A DNA stretch of 6,200 bases, taken from Bacteroidota bacterium (GTDB lineage Bacteria > Bacteroidota > Bacteroidia > Chitinophagales > LD1). The translations under genes and the position numbers were made by a program. The stretch lies in NCBI GenBank assembly GCA_003165135.1, contig PLSN01000283.1:747-6946 (forward strand), given 5' to 3'. Below the pieces are notes generated by a model. The model searched no databases. It saw nothing but the letters and a program-made list of their open reading frames with translations, and was not told the DNA's origin. Shown in pieces: positions 1-5,953 of the stretch (within the stretch, counting starts at the first letter, position 1; every line of letters starts with the position of its first letter).

Positions 1-91
1 TATAGATCACATCCTCGCGGTTATCTTGAGTCTGTGCAAAGGCAGGTATCAGCGCTGCGAGAAAAATGATAAGTGATAAACAGGTTTTCAT
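1..91 (-). CDS. Fifth tandem paralogue of the signal peptide / small beta domain / barrel family (N-terminus only)
   Basis: Reading the minus strand from the ATG at 91 gives MKTCLSLIIFLAALIPAFAQ, followed by TQDNREDVIY before the window edge. This is a classic signal peptide with a likely cleavage after A19 (AFA|Q), followed by the 'REDVIY' block that opens the mature part of all four complete neighbours. Only about 30 codons are visible, so whether the gene is intact cannot be judged. It starts 12 bp after the stop codon of the upstream paralogue, so it is very probably co-transcribed with it. There is no Shine-Dalgarno sequence, only an A/T-rich leader, as is common in Bacteroidota. Family membership is clear from the conserved block; function is unknown. 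Confidence 0.85.
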   Translation of the reverse strand, partial: MKTCLSLIIFLAALIPAFAQTQDNREDVIY

Positions 92-103
92 ACTTTTACA
101 TTT

Positions 104-937
104 TTAAAATCCCATACCCACGCGCAGGCCGGGAATGATGAATACCTCAGAGGTAGAATAAAAGTAATAAATAGGGCTGTAGGTATTCTGGTTGTAGGTC
201 ATGGTTTCAAAGTGTACCGTGGCCATTTTGAAATCTATATGCGCTGACAGGTCCCAGTGTACCCGCCGCCTCGAATAAAACCTGACACCGAAACCTGCGC
301 CTCCCATAGGACCACCGTGACTGCCAATTATTATGTAGCTATTTGGCATGTCGAGACCATTAGCATCAGCGGAACCAGGCAGGAAGGCATAGCCAGCCTC
401 TACTGAGTAAAATGGTGTAATATGCTTCCGCAAAATTTCCCCGCTGTAATTAACATACAATGGAACATAACCTCCGGCATAGTTGGTATTGCCATGCAGG
501 TCGCACATCACGAGATCTATCCCTGTACCGATGGCCAGAATACCAAACTGATTGAACTTGTACCCGCCCATGAGATGGAAACCTATCTCCGGCGCTTCGG
601 CCAAAGCCTGAGCCTGTATCATCCAGGTGCGTGGACGGTAGTGAAATTCATAGACAGGTCTGGGCCGGATCGGTCTGCCAAACCGGCTGTAACGGATATT
701 GTCGCCGGTATCTTTTTTATCTTCCTTAGTGATCTTGTCCACGTCTTCGGCCTTGATGAATATCACCGAGCCCCCGGCTATCTCTATTTTGAAACTGACA
801 TTGGGAACCTGCTCTACGATAGTGCCGCGATATACAGTGCCGTTTTTCAAATAGATCACATCTTCCTGCTCACTCTGTGCACTCGCAGTGATGCAGAAAA
901 ACAAAGCAAGGATAAAAGCAGTCAGGTGAATTTTCAT
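104..937 (-). CDS. Secreted small-beta-domain plus outer-membrane beta-barrel family protein, paralogue 4
   Basis: This 277-residue protein has a signal peptide (cleavage likely after A20, ASA|Q). A small conserved beta domain follows at about residues 24-72, with the motifs EDVIYLKNGTVYRGTIVEQ and KIEIAGGSV and ending KITKE. Next comes a basic/proline linker with the string RPIRPRP, then about 190 residues of alternating hydrophobic/aromatic strands ending in VGMGF. A C-terminal Phe is typical of outer-membrane barrel proteins inserted by the BAM machinery. Strand-like blocks shared with the paralogues are GYKFNQFG, ITPFYSVEAGYA and FGVRFYSRRRVHWDLSAHIDFK. The block that reads YGGDIL elsewhere is YSGEIL here. 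The start follows the upstream stop by 15 bp, consistent with one operon. The likely location is the outer membrane; its ligand or role is not apparent. A structural or sensor role is possible, but nothing in the sequence decides it. Confidence 0.9.
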   Translation of the reverse strand: MKIHLTAFILALFFCITASAQSEQEDVIYLKNGTVYRGTIVEQVPNVSFKIEIAGGSVIFIKAEDVDKITKEDKKDTGDNIRYSRFGRPIRPRPVYEFHYRPRTWMIQAQALAEAPEIGFHLMGGYKFNQFGILAIGTGIDLVMCDLHGNTNYAGGYVPLYVNYSGEILRKHITPFYSVEAGYAFLPGSADANGLDMPNSYIIIGSHGGPMGGAGFGVRFYSRRRVHWDLSAHIDFKMATVHFETMTYNQNTYSPIYYFYSTSEVFIIPGLRVGMGF

Positions 938-952
938 AGTGTCTTTTTTTGT

Positions 953-1801
953 TTAAAATCCTATGCCAAACCTTACGCCTGGAATGATCAGGATAGAGGT
1001 CTCGGTATAATAAACATCTGTATCGTAACCGGTAACGGAATTGTACATCTCTGTCACAGTGGTAGCAAAGGACTGCTTGAAGTCTACGTGTGCGGAAATA
1101 TCAAAATGAACCCGTCGGCGGGAATAAAACCTGACACCAAAACCCGCACCTCCTATAAAGCCACCTTTACTGCTTACTACATTAGTATTGCTGCCGCCTC
1201 CTAACGGGGAGAGATCGCCGCCAGATATCGGCGTGGGATGAAATGCATATCCCGCCTCTATGGAGTAGAATGGTGTGATCTGTTTCTTCAGTATATCGCC
1301 ACCATAATGGATATAAAAAGGAAAATATGCGCCTGAGTAATCCTGTCTGCCGTGTATGTCGAGGATCACACCATCTACACCGAGGCCGAATCCCAGATAT
1401 CCGAACCGACCGAATTTATATCCATTGACTATACGGAAACCGAACTCAAGTGCCTGTGCCTCTACCTGTGCCTGAAAGAAATAACCCTTTGGGCGGAATT
1501 TGTATTCATAGACAGGCTTTGGGCGGATAGGCCTTTCCTCATAGTAGTGGCGCACTGCATAGTCTCCAGTACCTTTTTTATCTTCTTTCGTGATCTTGAC
1601 CACGTCTTCGGCCTTGATCACTATCACACTGCCGCCTGCTATCTCTATCTTATAGCTCACATTGGGTATCTGCTCTACTATAGTGCCCCGGTAGATGCTG
1701 CCGTCTTTGGCATAGATCACGTCCTCACGGTCAGTCTGTGAGAAAGCAGTCATTGGCAAAAGTGCCATCAGAAAAAGGAAGAATAAGATGTATTTTTTCA
1801 T
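953..1801 (-). CDS. Secreted small-beta-domain plus outer-membrane beta-barrel family protein, paralogue 3
   Basis: This 282-residue protein starts with a hydrophobic signal peptide (MKKYILFFLFLMALLP; cleavage near S21/Q22). The conserved domain REDVIYAKDGSIYRGTIVEQ through KIEIAGGSVIVIKAEDV follows, then a linker containing RPIRPKP, then the barrel region ending VRFGIGF. The barrel carries the family blocks NGYKFGRFGYLG, YGGDILKKQITPFYSIEAGYA and GVRFYSRRRVHFDISAHVDFK. The segment after AGYA is a Gly/Ser/Asn/Pro-rich stretch of about 25 residues that differs completely from the other copies and is probably an extracellular loop. The gene begins 12 bp after the preceding paralogue and ends 15 bp before the next. 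Over the N-terminal domain its DNA is very close to that of paralogue 2, including 23 identical bases (1689-1711 and 2523-2545), which suggests recent duplication or gene conversion. Function unknown. Confidence 0.9.
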   Translation of the reverse strand: MKKYILFFLFLMALLPMTAFSQTDREDVIYAKDGSIYRGTIVEQIPNVSYKIEIAGGSVIVIKAEDVVKITKEDKKGTGDYAVRHYYEERPIRPKPVYEYKFRPKGYFFQAQVEAQALEFGFRIVNGYKFGRFGYLGFGLGVDGVILDIHGRQDYSGAYFPFYIHYGGDILKKQITPFYSIEAGYAFHPTPISGGDLSPLGGGSNTNVVSSKGGFIGGAGFGVRFYSRRRVHFDISAHVDFKQSFATTVTEMYNSVTGYDTDVYYTETSILIIPGVRFGIGF

Positions 1802-1813
1802 GTGTCATATTTT

Positions 1814-2635
1814 TTAAAAGCCCAGGCCCAACCTGAAACCCGGAATGAAGAGAATTTCGTTAGTAGAATAAAAATATTGGTAAGTGTTGCCTGTGTTTTG
1901 GTTGTAGAAATCGGTCTCATAATTCTCTGTAGACATCTTGAGATCGATATGTGCCGACAGGTCAAAATGCACCCTGCGACGGGTGTAGAACCTCACCCCC
2001 AATGCAGCACCTGCCATAAAACCCCCATGTCCACCTATTGGACCGCCGCTTCCGGAATAATAATAATCACCACTGGCTAACATATCCGGGCGCCAGGCAT
2101 AGCCAGCCTCTACCGAATAGAATGGCGTGATCTGCTGATGCAAAATATCGCCGCCGTAATATACATAGACCGGCAAATAGGCACCGGCATAGTCAGAGTT
2201 GCCATGCAGGTCAGAGATCACACCATCCACACCCAGTCCGAGGCCCAGATAGGCAAATTGATTGAACTTATATCCATTCACGAGACGGAAACCTGCTTCC
2301 GGGATCTGGGCCTCCAGCTGTGCCTGAAAGAAATATCCTTTGTCCCTATATTGAAACACGTGCACAGGCCGACGGCGGCGAGAGTATGAGTCGTAGCTTA
2401 TCACCTCTTTTTTTTCTTCTTTGGTCACTTTGACCACATTCTCTGCCTTGACCACTATCACACTGCCTCCGGCTATCTCTATCTTATAGCTCACACCGGG
2501 TATCTGCTCAGTGATAGTGCCGCGGTAGATGCTGCCGTCTTTGGCGTATATCACGTCTTCTCTGTCACTCTGTGCAGAGACATACGATGGCAAAAGAAGT
2601 GTCAGAAAAGAGAAGAATAGGAGGTATGCTTTCAT
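1814..2635 (-). CDS. Secreted small-beta-domain plus outer-membrane beta-barrel family protein, paralogue 2
   Basis: I place the start at the ATG at 2635, giving 273 residues beginning MKAYLLFF. This matches the MKAYKLF start of the upstream paralogue. A GTG two codons earlier (2641) is in frame but would put an Asn before the otherwise standard MK start. The signal peptide is cleaved probably after A21 (VSA|Q). The conserved domain REDVIYAKDGSIYRGTITEQ to KVTKE follows, then a linker with an RRRR run, then the barrel ending FRLGLGF. Family blocks NGYKFNQFAYLG, YGGDILHQQITPFYSVEAGYA and RFYTRRRVHFDLSAHIDLK are present. A Gly/Tyr/Ser-rich loop follows AGYA. This is the first gene after the terminator at 2724-2753, so it probably heads the operon of paralogues 2-5. 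The location is inferred to be the outer membrane; function unknown. Confidence 0.9.
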   Translation of the reverse strand: MKAYLLFFSFLTLLLPSYVSAQSDREDVIYAKDGSIYRGTITEQIPGVSYKIEIAGGSVIVVKAENVVKVTKEEKKEVISYDSYSRRRRPVHVFQYRDKGYFFQAQLEAQIPEAGFRLVNGYKFNQFAYLGLGLGVDGVISDLHGNSDYAGAYLPVYVYYGGDILHQQITPFYSVEAGYAWRPDMLASGDYYYSGSGGPIGGHGGFMAGAALGVRFYTRRRVHFDLSAHIDLKMSTENYETDFYNQNTGNTYQYFYSTNEILFIPGFRLGLGF

Positions 2636-2677
2636 GTTCACGTTTTTTGTTTGACAGTCTGAAATCGGATTGGTTTA

Positions 2678-2685
2678 CTAATATA
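2678..2685 (-). promoter_or_regulatory. Weak -7-like box upstream of paralogue 2
   Basis: The minus strand reads TATATTAG, one base away from the Bacteroidota -7 consensus TAnnTTTG, 42 bp upstream of the ATG at 2635. No convincing TTTG -33 element lies 19-21 bp further upstream. A promoter is expected here because a terminator separates this gene from the one before it, but this exact box is only a candidate. Confidence 0.25.
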
Positions 2686-2723
2686 TGCTATTTTAAAAAT
2701 CCCACGGCGAATTTAATAGGCGT

Positions 2724-2753
2724 AAAAAAGGTCATTCTTTTTTAGAATGACCT
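2724..2753 (-). terminator. Rho-independent terminator after paralogue 1
   Basis: On the minus strand a perfect 10-bp stem, AGGTCATTCT / AGAATGACCT (2753-2744 with 2738-2729), with a 5-base A loop, is followed at once by a run of five to six T. It begins 24 bp after the stop codon of the gene at 2777-3703, the right place and orientation to end that transcript. On the plus strand the stem is followed by CTCTTTT, so weak bidirectional action is possible, but no plus-strand gene reads into it. Confidence 0.85.
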
Positions 2754-2776
2754 CTTTTGTAAATATCATATGATTT

Positions 2777-3703
2777 TTAGAATCCCAGTCCCAGCCTGAT
2801 GCCCGGTATCAGGAGTATTGCATTGGTCTTATAGGTGGGATAGAAGTTGCCGTTTGCATCGTAATAGTTTGTGTAGGTATTGCTGGCCTGCTGAAAGTCC
2901 GCATGAGCAGAAAGACTAAAGAAGACCCTGTGGCGCGAGTAAAATTTCACACCAAAACCTACACCTCCCATCAGTCCGCCATGCATACTCGTCGCGCCGG
3001 AGTTATTGGTAAGGAAGTTCTGATTCGGGAAATTGTTGTTGTTATTATTCGGGTTTACCCTCATGGCATATCCTGCCTCTATCGAGTAGAAAGGCGTGAT
3101 GCGTTTCTTCAAAATATCACCGCCGTAGTAGAGGTACAGTGGCAGGTACACGCCCGAGTAGTCGGAGTTATTTCTGCGCACATCATTAAATAAAAGGTCC
3201 ACACCGATACCGACACCGAGGTATCCGCAGTGCCCGAACTTATAGCCATTCACGAGGCGGCCACCGCCTTCGAGATTATTGATCAGCAGCTGGGCAGTAT
3301 TGAAGTAGCCTTTATTTCTGTATTGAAACTGCGGCCTACGATGTGATGAGTCCGACCTTCCATAGCGATAGTTGCTGTAGTATCTTTCACCATGCATATC
3401 GCCGCGATAATATCCTTCGCCATGCATATCGCCACGGTCATGGTCATGATGCATCTGCGTATCAGATACCGCTTTTTTCTCTTTGGTAAATTTGGCTACG
3501 TCGCCTATGGCTACGGAGAATACATTGCCGCCGGCAGTCTCTATCTTGAGGCTCACTCCGGGCACCTGCTCTATGATGATGCCGCGATATATGCTGCCGT
3601 TCTTAAGGTATACCACATCTTCTCTCTCATCCTGTGCGGAGAGGCTGAAAGATGAAAGGATACCTATCAATAAAAATGCAGTGAATAGTTTATATGCTTT
3701 CAT
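2777..3703 (-). CDS. Secreted small-beta-domain plus outer-membrane beta-barrel family protein, paralogue 1, with His-rich linker
   Basis: At 308 residues this is the longest and most diverged copy. The order is: signal peptide (cleavage near A23, LSA|Q); the small beta domain REDVVYLKNGSIYRGIIIEQ at about 27-75; a linker at about 80-125; and the barrel ending IRLGLGF. The linker is rich in His, Asp, Met, Gly and Tyr. It holds H85, H86, H88, H94 and H104 and two tandem copies of RGDMHGE(G/R)YY (90-99 and 100-109), unlike the Arg/Pro linkers of its neighbours. A loop after AGYA carries six Asn in a row (219-224). The block that reads RFYSRRRVH elsewhere is KFYSRHRVF here. A terminator follows, so it is probably transcribed alone. 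Function is unknown; metal binding by the linker is a guess from composition only. Confidence 0.9.
   Translation of the reverse strand: MKAYKLFTAFLLIGILSSFSLSAQDEREDVVYLKNGSIYRGIIIEQVPGVSLKIETAGGNVFSVAIGDVAKFTKEKKAVSDTQMHHDHDRGDMHGEGYYRGDMHGERYYSNYRYGRSDSSHRRPQFQYRNKGYFNTAQLLINNLEGGGRLVNGYKFGHCGYLGVGIGVDLLFNDVRRNNSDYSGVYLPLYLYYGGDILKKRITPFYSIEAGYAMRVNPNNNNNNFPNQNFLTNNSGATSMHGGLMGGVGFGVKFYSRHRVFFSLSAHADFQQASNTYTNYYDANGNFYPTYKTNAILLIPGIRLGLGF
3381..3440. repeat. Two tandem 30-bp units inside paralogue 1
   Basis: Two adjacent 30-bp units (3381-3410 and 3411-3440) share a core around CATGCATATCGCC and differ at a handful of positions. They keep the reading frame and encode the repeated decapeptide RGDMHGE(G/R)YY of the His-rich linker. 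The unit length is a multiple of three, so gain or loss of copies would lengthen or shorten the linker without a frameshift. Confidence 0.8.
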
Positions 3704-3739
3704 TACTGTTTGTTTTTGAATTGTTTGATAACGGTAACA

Positions 3740-3747
3740 CTAAAATA
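3740..3747 (-). promoter_or_regulatory. Weak -7-like box upstream of paralogue 1
   Basis: The minus strand reads TATTTTAG, with the same single deviation from TAnnTTTG as the candidate before paralogue 2, 36 bp upstream of the ATG at 3703 in an A/T-rich leader. No TTTG -33 element is visible at the usual spacing. Offered as a candidate only. Confidence 0.2.
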
Positions 3748-3846
3748 ATATTATTGTTTCAGACCTATCTTTATTTACGTAAAATTGGGAGAAGTGGACT
3801 TTTAACACAAAGGAGCATTGATTTACGTTTGATGAAGTCTAATATT

Positions 3847-3978
3847 AATAGCCCCGCGTTTCAACGCGGGGAACCGATAGTTCTTAGAGTTGGCTTTAGC
3901 CAAAATATTCGGGGTGCCTATTTCGGATAAAGCCTCGTATTGTTTGATTTAAACTCCGCGTTAAAACGCGGAGCTATT
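3847..3978. repeat. Paired REP/BIME-like palindromic element
   Basis: The left unit forms a hairpin CCCCGCGTT-TC-AACGCGGGG (3852-3871). The right unit forms CTCCGCGTT-AA-AACGCGGAG (3954-3973). The two units are inverted copies of one another: AATAGCCCCGCGTTT at 3847-3861 matches the complement of 3964-3978 with one difference. That difference (C to T) is balanced by a G to A change on the other side of the stem, so pairing is kept. Between them sits a third palindrome, TTGGCT-TT-AGCCAA (3890-3903). This layout of two inverted hairpin units around a spacer is that of bacterial interspersed mosaic elements, which are usually mobilised by RAYT (IS200-like) transposases. No such transposase is in the window. 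Confidence 0.75.
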
Positions 3979-4016
3979 GAAAAGGCAAATTGGACTGTGT
4001 CAGGCGAAATGCTGGA

Positions 4017-5315
4017 TTAATTTATCACCATGATATCTGACCACTTTGTGGTGTAGCAGGGCGAGCGCAGTTCGCAGCGCATCTTCCAGTTGGTATTGAC
4101 ACCATTGGCAGCAAAGCCGATCGTATCGATTCCCATCCTTTTATTGATCTGGTCCAGTGCTTTTGATATGGCCTTGTTCTTCGGGCTGTCATTATTGGTT
4201 TCGAAGAGATGCTGCTGTATGGAGTCATTTGGAACAAGCGATGAGAGCATTACGCCTGCTTTCTTATAGCGGAGGCCGTCGTGGAATATTTCTTCTATAG
4301 CTTTGGTCGCATGTTTGATGAGCTCATTCGTAGAGTCTGTCGCAAACGGCAGCGGGGTATATCTGCCGCCGCCCTCTAATTCCCTGTCCCCATCGCTTCT
4401 GTCCCATCCGCGGCGCCCGTTATCATCCTTGTATGTCCTCGCGAAAACATATATGCCACCTGCAGCAGAACTTTGATTGCGCAGCTTCTCAGCTGCACGC
4501 GAGGCATAGGTAGCTATAGCTTCTTTTAGTTCAGACAGTGTCGTGACCGCCTTGCCGAATGAGCGCGTAGAGGCGATGTGCTGCTTATGATCAAGGCCGA
4601 CCGCCTGCCCTCGGCATGGTATGCCGTTGAGCTCCTTGATAAGGCGTACACCTGTCACGCCGCCCATATTTTTATGGCCCCAGGTCTCCGACATACGAGA
4701 TAGTTTATAGGCGGTATCTATTCCCACATTATGCAGTTTTTTCACAGAGTTCCAGCCCACGCCCCAGACATCGCCGACCTTAGTTCTGCGCAGTGCATCT
4801 TCTATTTCGGCCTCTGTTTGTATCACATAGACACCTTTGTATCTGGCCTTGTCTTTTTTGCAGAGGCGGTTGGCTATTTTAGAAAGCACCTTGGTAGGCG
4901 CGATGCCCACAGATACAGGCACACCGGTCCATTGCAGCACGCGCTGTGTGATGCGCTGTCCGAAGGCATGCAGGTCGCCGACATACTGCTCATCGATATC
5001 CAGAAAGCATTCATCAATAGAGTACACCTCGATGTCGGGATAGACAGATGCGATGGTCTGCATCACACGGCGTGAGAGGTCGCCATAGAGGGCATAGTTA
5101 GAGGAAAAGACCGACACACCTTTCTGCTCACAGATCTCTTTGGCCATAAAGTACGGCTCGCCCATCGGCACGCCGAGTTTTTTTGCTTCGTCATTGAGCG
5201 CTATGATGCATCCGTCATTGTTTGACAGGACGACAATAGGCTTGCCCGTCAGCTGCGGCTGAAAGACCCGCTCGCAGGAGGCATAGAAACTATTGCAATC
5301 GATGATGGCTTTCAT
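4017..5315 (-). CDS. umuC: DNA polymerase V catalytic subunit UmuC (Y-family translesion polymerase)
   Basis: This 432-residue protein is close to the E. coli UmuC length of 422. It copies past DNA lesions with low fidelity. The palm domain opens with AIIDCNSFYASCERVFQP, giving the metal ligand D6 and steric gate Y11. The second catalytic site is YSIDECFLD (D101, E102). GVPVSVGIAPTKVLSKIAN is the typical Y-family block, and VGDVWGVGWNSVKKL (about 180-194) is the helix-hairpin-helix thumb. The little-finger domain follows, starting near TRSFG (250-254). QQHLF (367-371) aligns with the E. coli clamp-binding QLNLF. A C-terminal DUF4113-like tail ends the protein. The charged, Gly-rich stretch at about 296-318 is longer than I expect for the little finger. 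It lies downstream of the umuD-like gene with a gap of about 183 bp, so it may be co-transcribed or have its own promoter. Confidence 0.96.
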   Translation of the reverse strand: MKAIIDCNSFYASCERVFQPQLTGKPIVVLSNNDGCIIALNDEAKKLGVPMGEPYFMAKEICEQKGVSVFSSNYALYGDLSRRVMQTIASVYPDIEVYSIDECFLDIDEQYVGDLHAFGQRITQRVLQWTGVPVSVGIAPTKVLSKIANRLCKKDKARYKGVYVIQTEAEIEDALRRTKVGDVWGVGWNSVKKLHNVGIDTAYKLSRMSETWGHKNMGGVTGVRLIKELNGIPCRGQAVGLDHKQHIASTRSFGKAVTTLSELKEAIATYASRAAEKLRNQSSAAGGIYVFARTYKDDNGRRGWDRSDGDRELEGGGRYTPLPFATDSTNELIKHATKAIEEIFHDGLRYKKAGVMLSSLVPNDSIQQHLFETNNDSPKNKAISKALDQINKRMGIDTIGFAANGVNTNWKMRCELRSPCYTTKWSDIMVIN

Positions 5316-5358
5316 GTGTGTTGGCGCTTATCTATAAAAATGACTTTAACAGTCGGGT

Positions 5359-5473
5359 ATCACAGAGGTCACAGAGAAGAAGGAGAAACAGCCGGGAGCA
5401 CACAGAGTCAATAAGGCTGTATTCAACTCTGTGTCCTCTCTGTATTCCTCTATCCCTCTGTGCCCTCTGTGAT
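5359..5473. repeat. Long imperfect inverted repeat built on CACAGAG motifs, between umuD and umuC
   Basis: The left arm (5359-5408) begins ATCACAGAGG and ends CACACAGAGT. The right arm (5426-5473) begins ACTCTGTGTCC and ends CCTCTGTGAT, so the arms pair well at both ends and less well in the middle, around a 17-base loop. The arms consist of iterated CACAGAG/CTCTGTG words spaced by purine-rich or pyrimidine-rich bases. Similar 'CACAGAG' dispersed repeats are, to my recollection, common in intergenic regions of many environmental bacteria. This copy starts 25 bp past the umuD stop and lies wholly within the umuD-umuC gap; transcribed, it could fold into a hairpin between the two messages. Confidence 0.75.
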
Positions 5474-5498
5474 AATTGTATTAACATGAAACAACCTT

Positions 5499-5936
5499 TC
5501 ATCCCTCATGGTTTAAAGTTCGAACTATGTGTGCTATCACGCCCCATACGCTGGCCTCCGTGCTGCCGGGTTCTCCGATGGGCTGCGGCGTGACACCTGA
5601 CAGGCATAGCTGCCCGCTATGGCTGATCACCCGGCGCACGGACAGCACACCATCTACTATAGCTATGACGAGCCTGCCCGCTGCGATAGACATAGAGCGG
5701 TCCACGATGAGCAGGTCGTTCTTATAGACGCCCTCGCGGATATACTGCTCGCTGCCAATACGCATAAAGTAGGTCGCCGAGGGTTGTTTCACCAGCAACT
5801 CATGCAGGTTCATCTTTTTATCGGCATAGTCGTCTGATGCAGCAGGCCAGCCACTGGCAATGAACTTATTCTCGACAGGTTCTTCCTTGATCTCTTTCTT
5901 TCCGATGGCGGTGTATGAATCTTCGACGTATATCAT
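5499..5936 (-). CDS. umuD: UmuD-like S24-family subunit of DNA polymerase V lacking the Ser/Lys dyad
   Basis: This 145-residue protein (E. coli UmuD has 139) starts at the ATG at 5936; the frame stays open further upstream, but that part looks non-coding and crosses the promoter. Aligned without gaps to E. coli UmuD it shares [29 protein letters not shown] and [10 protein letters not shown]. UmuD normally cleaves its own N-terminus when RecA filaments form, giving UmuD', the partner of UmuC. Here the nucleophile position in GDSM is GSEQY, putting Q64 in place of S60. The general-base Lys in DGEFTVKK is replaced in DGVLSVRR, putting R101 in place of K97. The cleavage pair Cys-Gly is S28-G29. 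The frame and core are otherwise intact, so this is not a decayed pseudogene by ordinary signs. Self-cleavage is unlikely; partnership with the downstream UmuC is inferred from order. Confidence 0.9.
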   Translation of the reverse strand: MIYVEDSYTAIGKKEIKEEPVENKFIASGWPAASDDYADKKMNLHELLVKQPSATYFMRIGSEQYIREGVYKNDLLIVDRSMSIAAGRLVIAIVDGVLSVRRVISHSGQLCLSGVTPQPIGEPGSTEASVWGVIAHIVRTLNHEG

Positions 5937-5953
5937 GGCTAATATTTTTAGTA

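Larger units (their letters stand above)
3704..4016. other. Gene-free region between paralogue 1 and umuC
   Basis: No credible gene lies in these 313 bp; the open frame running through it on the plus strand has no family resemblance and crosses the palindromes. The left part (3704-3800) is A/T-rich and must hold the promoter of the gene starting at 3703. The right part holds the paired palindromic element at 3847-3978. I see no U-tract terminator for umuC, although the GC-rich hairpins 44-170 bp past its stop could slow transcription. Confidence 0.7.

Noticed and set aside
422..1204. Long plus-strand open frame (260 codons) opposite paralogues 3 and 4
   Set aside because: It lies antisense to two clearly conserved genes, spans their junction and has no signal peptide or recognisable motif. 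Similar antisense frames appear opposite the other paralogues, as expected from shared codon use.
2636..2641. GTG start two codons before the chosen ATG of paralogue 2
   Set aside because: All paralogues begin with ATG-AAA (MK); the ATG at 2635 restores that pattern and no ribosome-binding site favours the GTG.
3694..3930. Plus-strand open frame of 78 codons in the gap before umuC
   Set aside because: It overlaps the start of paralogue 1, runs through the palindromic element and shows no family resemblance or promoter.
3847..3978. CRISPR-like array
   Set aside because: There are only two repeat units, in inverted and not direct orientation, with an unmatched spacer of about 80 bp and no cas genes.
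5745..5760. S62 as a shifted catalytic serine in the UmuD-like protein
   Set aside because: The gap-free alignment on both sides (PSATYF before, DLLIVD after, equal spacing) puts Gln at the nucleophile position and S62 two residues early; the Lys partner is also Arg, so a simple shift would not rebuild the dyad.
5499..5936. LexA or phage repressor instead of UmuD
   Set aside because: There is no N-terminal helix-turn-helix, the length is that of UmuD, the conserved blocks match UmuD specifically, and umuC follows.
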